DNA from: Welwitschia mirabilis | Lineage: Eukaryota; Gnetophyta; Gnetopsida; Welwitschiales | Direction: 5' to 3' | Length of the DNA stretch: 64,000 bases | NCBI GenBank assembly: GCA_051453625.1 | Contig: JBOZIK010000001.1 | Location: forward strand, 77,983,694-78,047,693 | Notes under the pieces: generated by a model | Told to the model about the DNA's origin: nothing | Seen by the model: only the letters and a program-made list of their open reading frames with translations | The model's database searches: none | Made by a program: the position numbers and the translations under genes | In this document: positions 21,477 to 33,137 of the stretch, piece by piece | Numbering within the stretch: position 1 is the stretch's first letter | Layout of the letters: every line of letters starts with the position of its first letter

Positions 21477-22775
21477 TCAAGAGGAATGAGAAGAGGAAGA
21501 GGCTTGAGAAGGTTGCTCTCCTGGCTCTTCCTCTTCCTCTGAACTGGCAGGAATGTCCAATCCATAAGCTGATAATCCAAACAACACATGGTTAATTTTT
21601 CTGTTCAACCTGTCAATGGTAACCTTGCTGAAGTCACGAACCTCATCGATAGCTCTCAGTAAATCTGTATTAGAAACTTCACCTTTGCTTGACCCTTCTT
21701 CAGTTCTTTGTTTCTTCTTTGGAGGAGGAGTCGGGCCAATGTTCTCTGAGAATATGTTTATCTTCTTCAGTGAATAGAGACCCAATGGTTTGGGAACTTT
21801 AACAAGTTCCTCATCTTTCTGAATAGCAAATTGATGGTTTTCCAAAATGGCTGTAATGAGTCCCCCAAACGGAAGGCTGGAATGGCTGATAATAAAAAAT
21901 TGACTGATGTAGAACATAATAAACTTACATAAATTGATTTTAACACCTATTCCCAGACAAAATAAAATGTAGGCGCACATAAGAGAGACTTCATCTTTAT
22001 GATCGAGTTTCAAAACCAAATTATGCGTAGAAATCTGAAAGAGAACTCAGTAGAACAGTTTAAGCCTGTTTGTCGGAATGTTAGCTCTCTAATGAAAGTT
22101 TTCACCACAAAGCTTTGTAGTCAACATCTCTTTTGGAACCGCCTCTTGTAATGAGGTAACAAATGTTATTTCTCTAAAGAAACCTTCATTTGGATAGTTT
22201 GTCACTAGAGAAATGGCNNNNNNNNNNNNNNNNNNNNNNNNNNNNNNNNNNNNNNNNNNNNNNNNNNNNNNNNNNNNNNNNNNNNNNNNNNNNNNNNNNN
22301 NNNNNNNNNNNNNNNNNNNNNNNNNNNNNNNNNNNNNNNNNNNNNNNNNNNNNNNNNNNNNNNNNNNNNNNNNNNNNNNNNNNNNNNNNNNNNNNNNNNN
22401 NNNNNNNNNNNNNNNNNNNNNNNNNNNNNNNNNNNNNNNNNNNNNNNNNNNNNNNNNNNNNNNNNNNNNNNNNNNNNNNNNNNNNNNNNNNNNNNNNNNN
22501 NNNNNNNNNNNNNNNNNNNNNNNNNNNNNNNNNNNNNNNNNNNNNNNNNNNNNNNNNNNNNNNNNNNNNNNNNNGAATAAAAAGCTGTGAGCAAGCATGG
22601 GCGTCCGCACCGCCTTGTCCTCGGACGTCCGAGTTAAAAATATGGGATGTCTGGGTCTTTTAAAAAGACAAACGTCCAAAAAATAAATGGGACGTCTGGA
22701 CTTGGATGGAATAAGATTGTTGAAGAAAGACGAGTTTAGAACAAGAAAAAAATTTCCCTTCCCAGATAATAACAA
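21477..22775 (-). pseudogene. Extra ORF of minus-strand SIRE-like element (gapped)
   Basis: The C-terminal 180 residues (21477-22019) are open, with SSLPFGGLITAILENHQF, a KKKQR basic patch, and a LFGLSAYGLDIPAS motif followed by acidic and Ser-rich residues. Upstream, 22030-22217 matches the region of the plus-strand copy near 785-960. The gap at 22218-22574 hides the N-terminus. The 22600-22700 spacer contains GGACGTCCG-type motifs. Compared with the copy at 457-1503, the C-terminal half here is in one frame, so this copy is the better guide to the original protein. Its role is unknown; related ORFs in SIRE elements have been called env-like. Confidence 0.6.
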
Positions 22776-22808
22776 ATTTTTGACAGGGGAAAAATTATAA
22801 CAAACAAT

Positions 22809-23411
22809 TCATACCTGAGAGGGATAGGACACTATCCCTAAATTCTTTCTTAGAAAGATGAATCGTTCTTCATTTAGTGCCTTNNNNNNNNNNNNNNNNN
22901 NNNNNNNNNNNNNNNNNNNNNNNNNNNNNNNNNNNNNNNNNNNNNNNNNNNNNNNNNNNNNNNNNNNNNNNNNNNNNNNNNNNNNNNNNNNNNNNNNNNN
23001 NNNNNNNNNNNNNNNNNNNNNNNNNNNNNNNNNNNNNNNNNNNNNNNNNNNNNNNNNNNNNNNNNNNNNNNNNNNNNNNNNNNNNNNNNNNNNNNNNNNN
23101 NNNNNNNNNNNNNNNNNNNNNNNNNNNNNNNNNNNNNNNNNNNNNNNNNNNNNNNNNNNNNNNNNNNNNNNNNNNNNNNNNNNNNNNNNNNNNNNNNNNN
23201 NNNNNNNNNNNNNNNNNNNNNNNNNNNNNNNNNNNNNNNNNNNNNNNNNNNNNNNNNNNNNNNNNNNNNNNNNNNNNNNNNNNNNNNNNNNNNNNNNNNN
23301 NNNNNNNNNNNNNNNNNNNNNNNNNNNNNNNNNNNNNNNNNNNNNNNNNNNNNNNACACATACACCTACACTATGTGCTATATCAGGTCTACTGGCGGTA
23401 ACATAAAGCAA
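22809..23411 (-). pseudogene. SIRE-like RNase H region (472-bp gap inside)
   Basis: Reading right to left: LYVTASRPDIAHSVGVC before the gap, and KALNEERFIFLRKNLGI with a YPSQV end after it. The first motif is the conserved start of the Copia RNase H region (RPDI). The second matches the tail at 3-101 almost exactly. The catalytic middle is hidden by 22884-23355. Confidence 0.8.
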
Positions 23412-23534
23412 AAACTTCTAATAATGCCTCTAAATAATTTTTTATCAACCTTCTTACCACTTTCATCTTTACTAACCTTCACACTAGTAGCAAGAGGTGT
23501 ACGAGAATCTTTTCCATCAATCATTCTATATTTC

Positions 23535-24051
23535 TTAAGAATATCTTGAATGTACTAATGAAGATTCCATTTTTTTATTGTTTAAATTGCAAACCAAGAA
23601 ATAGAAATTCAATTCTTCGACCATGCTTATCTCAAATTCAGTTTGCATAAGTTTGGCAAAGCTTGTTGCTAGACAAAGTTTGGTAGAACCAAATACTATA
23701 TCATCAATGTAAACTTGAACTGTTAAAATATCTTTTCGCTCATGTTTTATAAATAAGTTAGGATCAGCTTTGCCTTTTGAGAAACCATTGGATATGAGAA
23801 AGGAATTTAACCTATCAAACCAAACTCTATGCGCTTGCTTTAAACCATATAAAGATTTATTCAATTTATGAACATGATTAGGAATTTTGGATCTGAAAAA
23901 CTAAGTGGCTGAGCTATATAAACTTCCTCATTTATAACACTGTTCAAAAAAGCACTTTTCACATCCATTTGAAACAATTTGATCTTATGAAAGCAAACAA
24001 AAGCTAAAAGCATGCGAATAGCTTCTAACCTGCCAACTGGAGCAAAGGTTT
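23535..24051 (-). pseudogene. SIRE-like reverse transcriptase, truncated by a scaffold gap
   Basis: Two minus frames cover RT. 23861-24051 has TFAPVGRLEAIRMLLAF and MDVKSAFLNSVINEEVYIAQ; 23535-23864 has KSLYGLKQAHRVWFDRLNSF and VYIDDIVFGST. The YIDD box replaces YVDD, and the flanking VFGST is typical of SIRE/Maximus RTs. A frame change near 23862 breaks the protein between the two blocks. The 5' side runs into the 100-N gap, so integrase, protease and gag are not seen. Confidence 0.85.
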
Positions 24052-24151
24052 NNNNNNNNNNNNNNNNNNNNNNNNNNNNNNNNNNNNNNNNNNNNNNNNN
24101 NNNNNNNNNNNNNNNNNNNNNNNNNNNNNNNNNNNNNNNNNNNNNNNNNNN

Positions 24152-24272
24152 ATCGGTAGAGTGCATTTGTTGTATTGTTTCATGTATTCTATTGTCTAGT
24201 TTAAATTGTTTTGTAAAAAGAATTTATTAAGAACCCTATTCACCCCCCCTCTAGGGTATTTGGTGATCCTAA
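24152..24272 (+). repeat. LTR tail of plus-strand SIRE-like relic
   Basis: The string CACCCCCCCTCTAGGGTA, then GATCCTAACA ending at 24272, matches the 3' end of the LTR at 1916-3000. Orientation is opposite to the neighbouring pol (23535-24051). The left part is lost in the gap. Confidence 0.75.
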
Positions 24273-24560
24273 CAGATATATCTTCATTGACAAAAATGTA
24301 CATCTTGTCAGAAACTATAGGTCCTGCTCCTCCTCGTACGAAATGCAAGAGAGTTGGGGAAAGTTCTTCGACATCTGAAATTTCAAATGAAGTGCTATCT
24401 TAGATCATGCAGAAGATTGACGGAAAATTGGATAGAATTCTCTTTGGATTGTCTGCATATGGTTTTGACATTTACCTCGGGCTAGAGGAAAAGGCAGAAC
24501 AAGCTCAGGCAGAACAAGCTCAGGCAGAGGGCTCCTCCCATGCAGATTCCTCTGATTGAT
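24273..24560 (+). pseudogene. C-terminal remnant of the extra ORF, plus-strand relic
   Basis: It reads LSETIGPAPPRTKCKR, then ILFGLSAYGFDIYL, homologous to residues near the end of the ORFs at 457-1503 and 21477-22019. A TAG at about 24403 interrupts it. A duplicated 18-bp unit (24496-24531) encodes AEQAQ repeats. It starts directly at the LTR tail with no intervening PBS, gag or pol. So either this relic has a large internal deletion, or the LTR tail belongs to an element inserted into this ORF. Confidence 0.65.
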
Positions 24561-25037
24561 GACTTCCTATCCTGTTCTACTTTCTATTGCTTTTTGTATT
24601 CCACTCCTCACTTGCTTCACCTTTCTTTATTTTGTTTTTCTCAATAATGAGAAAGGGGAAGAAGAAATCATGCTCATGTTAACACATTATACTATCTTTT
24701 TGTAGTCCCTCAAATTTGGATGTAAACTCTCATTGATGTTTAATAGAATTACAATATTCTGTTCTCAAATGATGTCTCCATAATTTAACTTTTTGTTTTC
24801 AAATGAGATCTCTATAATTTTTATCTCTAATTATTTTGAGAAAAGCCTATCTATTGATCTGATATATGAAAGTGCAGATAAGTTTTGTTTTAGGATCACT
24901 GTGATGCTTATAGGTTTTATCCCAAAAGTTTATTTTACAGGCATAAATTCATGGGGAGCACAACAAATTGTTATCAACCTCTTGTGCAACATATTTACAT
25001 CATTATTGGAAGTTGTCATCATTGAAAAGGGGGAGAT

Positions 25038-26045
25038 TGTTGCAAAGATTTCAAAGATACATAGTTTCAATGATAAACACCAATCAACACTGCAACTGAG
25101 TGAAGAATGATCTTGAGAACAAAAGCCAATTTGAGGACAAATCTTTACTAGGACATCCGACCCTTCCAGCGAGGACGTCTGGGCCTGATCACCAACATAA
25201 GCATAGACCAAATTCAAAGTGAGACGTCCGATATCTCAGTATAGGGCGTCTGAGGCCAAGTTAGTTTTGTGTAGCTATATTTAAGATGGGACATCCCCCA
25301 TAAAATGGGACGTTCAGCTTTGCAAGTAGTGTTCTATTCTTGATTAACTCAGGATGTCTGACCTCTTGATCTGGGACATCCAGGTTCCTAGTTAAAAGTG
25401 GGACGTCCAACCAAAAATTATGGGGCATTTGACCAGAAGAACGCTAAAGCAGAGACTGCATACCTGTTGGTCTGCGCAACACACTTTTTGAAACGCAAAT
25501 GACTACTTGTTCAGTTTGCTACTCCCTTTCCTATGTATCTCGCTTTCTAGACTAATTACAATAGCTAGATCTAAGAGAGAGGATAAATAGAAGGATCATG
25601 TACTGTTATAGGTTACCAGTTCTAATTCTATGAAATCATTGTATTGAAAAATCCTCTGTGTTGAACTAAGCTATCATTTTTTTGCACTATTCATTGCTAA
25701 TGCACCATGCACTATTAAGGCACATCATCATTAGATTCTCTCCCTTGTGATTGGATTGCTCATTAGGTTGAGCTTTTGTATTGTCCTTCCTTTTCTCGAG
25801 AGAAGAAGAAATAGGAGGAACTATTAAGATCGAAAGTAGATAATAGAACTAGGAGGCTGATAGCAGTTGCTGCCCCCTAACAGTGAAGTAGGCCTACTGC
25901 CGAACCACTATAAAATCCTTAGTGTTATTTATTCTTTTAATTTCCTGTTACTGAGTTTATTTTATTTTGGAAAGAACTTAAATTTAATGTTAATTTTTAG
26001 AATACTCTATTCACCCCCTCCTCTAGAGCATTCTCGATCCTAACA
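25038..26045 (+). repeat. 3' LTR of plus-strand SIRE-like relic
   Basis: It is preceded by the PPT GAAAAGGGGGAGAT and starts TGTTGCAAAG. The GACGTCC array (about 25143-25437) is partly decayed; a TATA-like GATAAATAG lies at about 25582-25590; the conserved CACCCCCTCCTCTAGAG tail and GATCCTAACA close it at 26045. The outer 5 bp are CTATG. Confidence 0.85.
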
Positions 26046-26109
26046 CTATGAGCAATGTTTTATTGGATGAATCTGTCAAACCATTCTCTTGGGGATAATA
26101 CCTTGTGCA

Positions 26110-26790
26110 CATCTTTAAGGAGATTCAATTGTTATAGCACCATTGAACAAACTGAATGGAGTCAAAGGCCTTCCTATTATCACAGATTAAGGCATAGGGG
26201 TGACTAAATCGGGTGAGAATGTTCCTCTCTAGGAAGTCAATGATGGTTTCCATGTTGGATTGCCTTGCGAGTTCAACTTCCCTCCATCGAGTGTAGTAGT
26301 CAGTGGTAGTAAAGATGGAGGAGTTTCCTATGGAAGAAGTTGGGTGGATCTTGCTAATGAAATCCAAGGCCCACTTTCTAAATGGTCAAGTCTCAATGAT
26401 AGGGAGGAGAGGCAAAATTATATTGCGGCTTTGAGAGGAAAAGCATTGGCAGATATCACAAGCGTGGGCATGGTCATAGGCCTCTTTGGCCATAGTAGAC
26501 AAACAATATCCTGCTGTCATACTTTGGGCTACCAAAAGTTAGGCTAAGGTATGGCCTCCACCAATCTTCTCATGGAATTCATGTAATAGCTCTTGCACCT
26601 CATCTTCGGTAACACATCTTAGATACACTTCCTCATAGTTCCTTCTGAACAAGAGTCCATTCTTGATTAGGAATTGGGTTGCTTGTGTCTCAAAAGCTTT
26701 CCTAGAGGACGTCAAGGCATTCTCATGGAGAGACCCATCTAAAACGAAGAGGTGGATGACCCTCTACCATGGGTTATTGAGGAAGCGTGA
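26110..26790 (-). pseudogene. Ty3/Gypsy integrase fragment
   Basis: The reverse strand reads an HHCC-like zinc finger (HEFHEKIGGGHTLA, then HACDICQCF). The core follows: RKWALDFISKIHPTSS, TTDYYTRWREVELA, DFLERNILTRFSHPYAL and ICDNRKAFDS. The Asp of LDFI and the Asp of CDN fit the first two DDE positions; the terminal Glu part is missing. Two stops interrupt (after GGGHTLA and before PFRKW). The protein belongs to Gypsy, not Copia, so this piece is foreign to the flanking SIRE-like LTRs, which abut it within about 65 bp on the left and 5 bp on the right. Confidence 0.85.
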
Positions 26791-26794
26791 GGAC

Positions 26795-27798
26795 TGTTAG
26801 GATCGCACAGACACCTAGAGGGGGGGTGAATAGGTGAATCACAAAATTTAATTACTTAAACTAAATTTGAACTCTGCTTGATAATGTAAATCAGGAAATA
26901 CTGAAATAAAACAAACTCAAAGAAATAGAAAGAGTGCACCACGATTTTATAGTGTTTCGGCCAAGCCTACTCCACTCTCAGGGGGCAGCAAACAACTATC
27001 AGCCTCCCGGTTCCCTTAATCCAAGGTCTTTACAAAGCCTTCTTCACAAGGAGTTCTTAAGGCCTACAGCCTTTTGCTCAAACCCTTGAGCTTCTTACAA
27101 CAGTCAAGAGAATAGAGAGAGGGAGAGAGATTTCTGATGGAGTAAAATGCCTAGATAGCACAGGACATCAGCATTGAAAGCTTCAGATCAATCCTTGATG
27201 ATGATAATTGATTGCACAAGTTCAAGCCAGATTTCTGAATATTGATGTAGATTCCTTCAAGTGATCTTTTCAAAATGTAAGCAAGCCACATTCAATCCGC
27301 TAGATGAAGGCATATATAAGCACAGGACAGAGAAGAGACATTGGTAGTTGGAAACCGCAGTTAACATCTATAAACGGCTATATTTTCACGTCAACGAATA
27401 TATACCCGGACGTCCCATCGTAAAAGTTTGGACGTCCCTGTTTTTTAATCTTCATTTCTAGAGAACAGAATACAGGGTCGGAAGTCCCTATTTCCAAGGT
27501 TGGACGTCCCTGTATAAAAGTCCGTATACAGAGTCGAACGTCCCAGCTTGTCAGGACGGACGTCCCAGTACAACAGATCTGCGTATAGGGTTGGACGTCC
27601 CAATTTATCAGTACGGACGTCCTAGTATATAAAACCGAGTAGAGCTCCGGACGTCCTAATTACTCAGGACAGACGTCCCAATACATAAAACCGCATGGAT
27701 GGTCGGACGTCCCAACTAGACAAGGCGGACATCCAGATCTGGAGAAATCTTATTTTCTTAACAAAGAAACTTCATCATTGAAAATATTTGATGCAACA
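26795..27798 (-). repeat. SIRE-like LTR, minus orientation (5' LTR of composite, or solo LTR)
   Basis: On the plus strand it runs TGTTAGGATCGC to GATGCAACA. It is closely similar to 20018-21099 throughout: a shared TTTCGGCCAAGCCTACTCC stretch, a TATA-like CATATATAAG at 27311-27320 and a GACGTCC array at about 27405-27735. The outer 5 bp, ATTAG, match the outer flank of 20018-21099. The inner flank AGGAC is not a primer site. Confidence 0.85.
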
Positions 27799-27803
27799 AT
27801 TAG

Positions 27804-30800
27804 AGCATACTAGTCTTCCTTCACTACTCATGCATTGTTGTTGTTGAAAGGTTGAGAATTGTCTCTGAAAAGTCAACTATAAATGTTAAAAATGAACATA
27901 TGAAAACAGAAAACCTTAGATTGTTGATGACAAGGATTCAGAATAGGTTGGATTCTTAGATTTTTGGCTATCTTCTATGAGTGGACTAATGTTTAACTCA
28001 AACCACTATAAATGGTTTTCTTGTGATTTTTCATTGTGCTATTGTGAGTTCTTTTAGTAGCTTAAAGTATCTTAATTCTCTAGCACAAGAACAGATTTCA
28101 TCATTTAAATTACATTCTTATGTGCATTGATATCTATTATTTGGGTAAGGTGAATTCAGTTAACCCTATTCATGTGATTCATTCAAGCTTATAGATCTAG
28201 TACAACCAAGTTAGCTAGAGCCATTGGATGTGTTGGAAACAACTCGTCACTATCATAATTTAAATCATGGCCATATTGGGAGTTTCATTTCATTCTAATG
28301 TTTCTTAAAGATAAATGTTTTCTACTAATGGAAGTGATTTTGGAGTAAGACAAGATAAAAGATTAAGCAAGCATTACGAAATAGATACTACCAAATTGGA
28401 TACACATTCAAGGTCATATGACATAAAAGAGTTTTAGAGGCAACATATTTGAGAGTTTATGTCATTCTGATGTTTTGAAGTTAAACAAAATGTTTTCTAT
28501 TAACAAAAGTGATTTTGAGATGAACCAACTTACAAAAATTAAGTGAGCACTAGAGAATAGAGACTTTCAACTTGGATACACATTCAGGGTCCTATAATAG
28601 TCTTAGAAGCAACATATTTGATATTTACATGTCTTCCTAATGTTTCAAAGATAGACAGAGTGTTTTCTATTAATAGAAGTAATTCTGTGCTAAGACAAGC
28701 TACAAAGATTGCGCAAGCACTAGGAAACAAAGGCTATAAGCTTGGCTATATACTCAAGGTCCTATGACATAAAAGAGTCTTAGAAGTAAACAATATAGAG
28801 AGGGAGAGAGTCTACATGTAGGTAGATGCAATTTTGATGGCATTCATAGCACCAATTATTGGTGGCCAAAATAACAATGTACTTGCATAGTTGTCATTTT
28901 ATAAACTTCTGCAAAAAACATAAAAAGAATCAATCTTTCATCATTTTTGTTTATTCTTTGGAAATGATGCTAAGACAATGCAAAACAAAGAAAGATCATG
29001 ATTGAGGAAATATACATATTCTTTCATTCAAGTCAGTGTTGACACCAAACTTAGAGGTCATAATGTTGCATACCTTTGTATGATATTTAAGCTCGTGAGA
29101 TGTGATCAGTTTGAGATGTACAGTGATGGACTAGAAATCACTACTATGAATAATCTTTCGGAATACTTAGAACTTGTTTTTTTCCCCTTTTAAATAAAAT
29201 AGAAATGCAAAGAGTAGTCTAGACTCAAACGCAGACCTTTTTGAAGGAATTCAAGAAAATAATATTTTTCAATTTTTTCCCTCTTCTTTTAATGGCAAAC
29301 AATGTCAATGGAGTTGAAAGATGTTGGTGAAAGGCATTGATTTGAGTTTGGCAAGTTAAGTTTGACAAGAAGCAAGACAAGCTTGTGTTTGAGCAAAAAA
29401 TCATGGAAATTCTTAACAAATTAATAAAGAACCAAGGAAATAGTTTCTCCTATTAGTATCATCATCTTCAATATTGTCTAATATTAGATTCAATATTTGA
29501 ACCAATGTATTATGGTCTCATGAAAACGCTTTTGTGAATTTACTTTCTACTACACAAAACACATTCTGCAATATTAACATGGCAATATCACTTATAAAGA
29601 TAACATGATGGAATCCAAACTCATATTTTTTGTGTATTATGATCCAATCCCTTTCGTCTCACTTAAAGTTGCCATTTTATGCAATTTTCCTATTAAATGT
29701 AGCAAAATATTTCTCCTATAAAGTTCAAACCCAAGAAGGTGATGTTGCGACTAAGTGCTAATTCATGTTGCAATCTATGTTACAGATATTTCATTACTTA
29801 ACAATGTGGTGAATTATGATTTTTGCCTAATGACAACTATTCATTGATAGAGTGGGTAGAGTAGTTGATGGTGGGAGAATTAGAATAGCACACAATTTCA
29901 TCACTTTAAAAGACATATTTCATATCTTGCACTTTTTCTTTCGAAGTCCGTCTTGTGCACTCTAACTAAGGACAACATTGCAAAAGATTAGGAGCATATA
30001 TTCCTAAAGATGGAAAAATTAATGGAGAAATGGAAATCACTTTATAGAGGGTTCCTTTAGTCAATCTTAGATTTGATTAATTGAAAGTGGAAATCTTTGT
30101 TACTTTTAGGGCCATTGTTGTAATTGCAACCTTCATCTCCATTGTTCAATTGTCATGATTGATTGATAGATTACCCACATGAAAATCTTGAACTCCTTTG
30201 AACATGCTTAAAAAGACAAGATTATGCACATTGATATGGATTAACAAGTTAGTGTTTCCATAACAATAAATTGGTTGATACTATCATTTATGTGTGCCTT
30301 TATGCAAACTAATAAACTATGCATGCATGCCCTTGTGCAATTGAATTTTATTTATTCCACTTATAGATGATATTTCATGTGTAATAGTTATCTAATACAT
30401 AAAGATTAAAGCGCTCCATCAGCACAAACAGAGAAATAAACAAAGTTTCTATTCTCATCTAGCTTAAACTATTCCCCCAATTTTAGAAGCATTAGAATTG
30501 ATAAGCATACACAAAATTATTCAAACTCGTCTCTAAAGAACAAAATACATGTTTCAAAATATAAGTACATTTTATATTGATTTATAATTTATTCACTCAA
30601 ACAAGCAATAATGTTGTAAGGTATCATTTATAGATAACACTTATTCTTGGCTAGTGCATAAGCAAGTTTTCATATTTGCCAACAAAAAGCTAGGATCTTG
30701 TGAAAGCCCCAAAATGATTACTCTCACTAACGAGTAACAATATTAATACATGGACTATAACTAATCATTGATAGGTAAATTAAATTCCTAGTTGGTAAAT

Positions 30801-31950
30801 GCAAAGGGTTTAAATCACATTAAGTGGTATAAATTTGTGCTCTTTTGACTAGAAGAATAATATATTGAGCATTGTGATTTAAATGCATTGCATTTCGAAA
30901 TAGTGGTCTAAACATCTTTATGGAGTTTGCTTAAAGAAAACATGAGATTTATTAGTATATCCATGAAATTGGTTGTAGTAGTGAAATTAATGATGTTATT
31001 ATATAATTTTGATTTTTTTCTTTTTTAAATGAAGTTGGTTAAAATCTTCATGAAATCATTTGAAACTTCATGAAAATGGCAAAAGTGGTAGTGAAATTAA
31101 GATGTCGAAGAAGTAATTGTATTAATGATTTAAGAGGGGCAAAATATCTTTTATTGAGCAATCATGTCATCTAATAAGCAACTTAGTTTTGTGTCTTTTT
31201 CAATGCAACATTTTCCCCAACATATTCAAAAATTGGCAATATATCACAATCAATAATAGTAGACAACATGTTGCAACTTAAAATATCGCACATAGGGGAC
31301 AAAAAACAAAGAATGCAAAAAAGTCGGAGCAAAAAATTGGGACATTTTCATTATAATTGGTTTCCAACTCATTTATGTATATGAAATACTTTTTAGATTT
31401 CCTAATTGTAATTGTTTGTAGTTTCTATTGTTTATAAGTTTTTCAAAATTTACAATTCTCTCATTTTTGAAAATTAATTACTAATATTGTATGCCGACAT
31501 AGTGAAATGTCTTGCTAACATGACTTTACAGATTACCTACATATATTAATTATTAACATTTAGATTAATCATTCATATTAGATAAATATAGACCTTTATG
31601 TTGGTATTTACCCTTCATCTTTCTTATTCTTATTGCTATGCCATTAAGGTTACAATACTAGTTCATTGTATATTCTTGTTCATGCTAGTGTGATTATATA
31701 ACTCGTCTGCCTGCCACTGACCAACTCAAGTGTGATGATTCAACTCATCATTATGCTATTTGGGTATAGCACACCCTAACTCCCTTTTTCCTTGAAAACC
31801 TCCAGGTTTTTTTTCAGGAGTTCACATTGCAATGAAAACCAAAGATGGCGTCATAAATGTGTCTAATGAAAGCTTGAATTGAAGTTTAGATAATTTAGCC
31901 TATGCAATCAAAGTCATCATTAAAATGCATAGTTACATATTCTAACAAAC
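27804..31950. other. AT-rich intergenic DNA, no gene recognised
   Basis: Only short broken frames are present. The one structured part is the tandem repeat at 28282-28790. I see no retroelement motif here. Confidence 0.5.
28282..28790. repeat. Three-copy tandem repeat, unit about 170 bp
   Basis: Units 28282-28454, 28455-28623 and 28624-28790. Each has, in order, a TCxTTCTAATGTTT-like start, a TGTTTTCTATTAATAGAAGT-like block, a GATACACATTCAAGGTCCTA-like block and a TCTTAGAAGCAACATATTTGA-like end. The copies are diverged but colinear. No long open frame runs through them. Confidence 0.85.
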
Positions 31951-33137
31951 CTAGAAAATTACTTGTAAAATACAGTTTTCTCATTATATACTCCAACTAG
32001 GATTCTGTGCCCAGATGGCCAAGGGGAGTGAGTGTGAGTCTAGACACGATGCCCAACTAACCAAAGCGATTACTAGAAGATGCTGACATGGAACCTGAGC
32101 CATATTGTGTTTGACTGGTGTAACACTACCACTGAGCCCCCTAAGCCTATCAGTGGGTAGTCCGCGTGTAGACGGTTCACGGGGAACACATGTTCACATA
32201 ATTTGCAAAAGATTTATTATTAAAATAGTCATGTATTCAACTTCAGGCGACTCTTTAGTCGGCATCCATATGTTCAACTTGTAGGGACTTCAAAATTTGC
32301 ACTACCCTCTCTTTCATTATCAAATATTGTCAAAGCTACAATTGAAACAACATATTCCTATCATGGATGTCATGGTCCAACTCAATTCAGCATGCAATAA
32401 TTTATTTAGGGAGCTGCAATATTTTCAAAGCCATAAAGATCTCTCGTTCATGCCCCATTGATCTCATTCAAACGTCTGCATGGATTTCACATGTAAATTA
32501 AATCCTACTTCAGTATCTCCAAAAGGAATGTTGGCTTTCCAACAAAATATCGCAGGAGGAGATCTCAGAGTGATGTGTAATAATCCGGACGTTACAAGCT
32601 TCACAACGCAGCAAATTCTTTTAAGATCTTTTGGTTGAGGTTTCCCATGGTGGATTCTCAGATTTCTGTAATGAGATCAAAGAGTCTCTTCTGTCTGCAA
32701 CCAGGGGAAGGCAAGAACATTAGCTATCAGAACTTAGAATGAACTATTGACGTTCACTATGATGACTGGCTCAAGAGCTGAAACAGATGCTGAACTCCAC
32801 TGGAAGACACATTTGTTCTCAGAGGATTAAAGAAACGAATTTACAAATTGGGTATTTGGCAAGACTCTGTTGCTGAGGATCCTGTGCAAACAGAGTTGCA
32901 AAGGGTTTCATTGGTTCTGTGAAGACATTTGCAGCAGGCTGAAGTAGTCTGCGCTCTCTGTTGACATCACCCTTGGGCCTTTCGTTTCTAAAAAATATCT
33001 CAACAACTGCAGCTTGTCGTTGTCTTTTCCGCACTTGGAAGGCTCATTCAAACGTTTTCGCAAGTGCTAACAGCAAACATTTTTAATTTACGTTCTTCTG
33101 AACCTTTGCTCTTCTATAGATTGGATTTCTTCATAAA
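31951..33137. other. Less AT-rich segment before the SCAMP-like fragment
   Basis: Base composition changes near 31950 to more balanced, gene-flank-like sequence. A 71-codon minus frame (32819-33034, N-terminus RKRQRQAAVVEIFF) is open, but another frame over the same DNA is open too and no family fits. It may be the promoter and 5' flank of the gene whose remains follow. Confidence 0.35.

Larger units (their letters stand above)
20013..27803 (-). mobile_element. Composite SIRE-like Copia region bounded by ATTAG repeats
   Basis: A minus-strand SIRE-like element has its 3' LTR at 20018-21099, then (moving right) PPT, extra ORF, RNase H and RT up to a 100-N scaffold gap at 24052-24151. A second minus-orientation LTR lies at 26795-27798. 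The outer flanks match as a target duplication: ATTAG at 20013-20017 and 27799-27803. Between the gap and the right LTR lie a plus-strand SIRE-like relic (24152-26045) and a minus-strand Gypsy integrase piece (26110-26790). No primer-binding site adjoins the right LTR at 26794. So the outer pair may be one element whose 5' half was replaced by rearrangement, or the 5-bp match may be chance. Confidence 0.6.

Noticed and set aside
22190-23411. Several long frames on both strands made mostly of X
   Set aside because: They span assembly gaps; only the minus-strand ends with Copia motifs are real.
26260-26547. 95-codon plus-strand frame
   Set aside because: It is the antisense shadow of the minus-strand Gypsy integrase.
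26790-26794. AGGAC as half of a target duplication for a solo LTR at 26795-27798
   Set aside because: The other flank is ATTAG, which instead matches the outer flank of the LTR at 20018.
32819-33034. 71-codon minus-strand frame as a gene
   Set aside because: A second frame is open over the same DNA, and no motif, splice site or family supports either.
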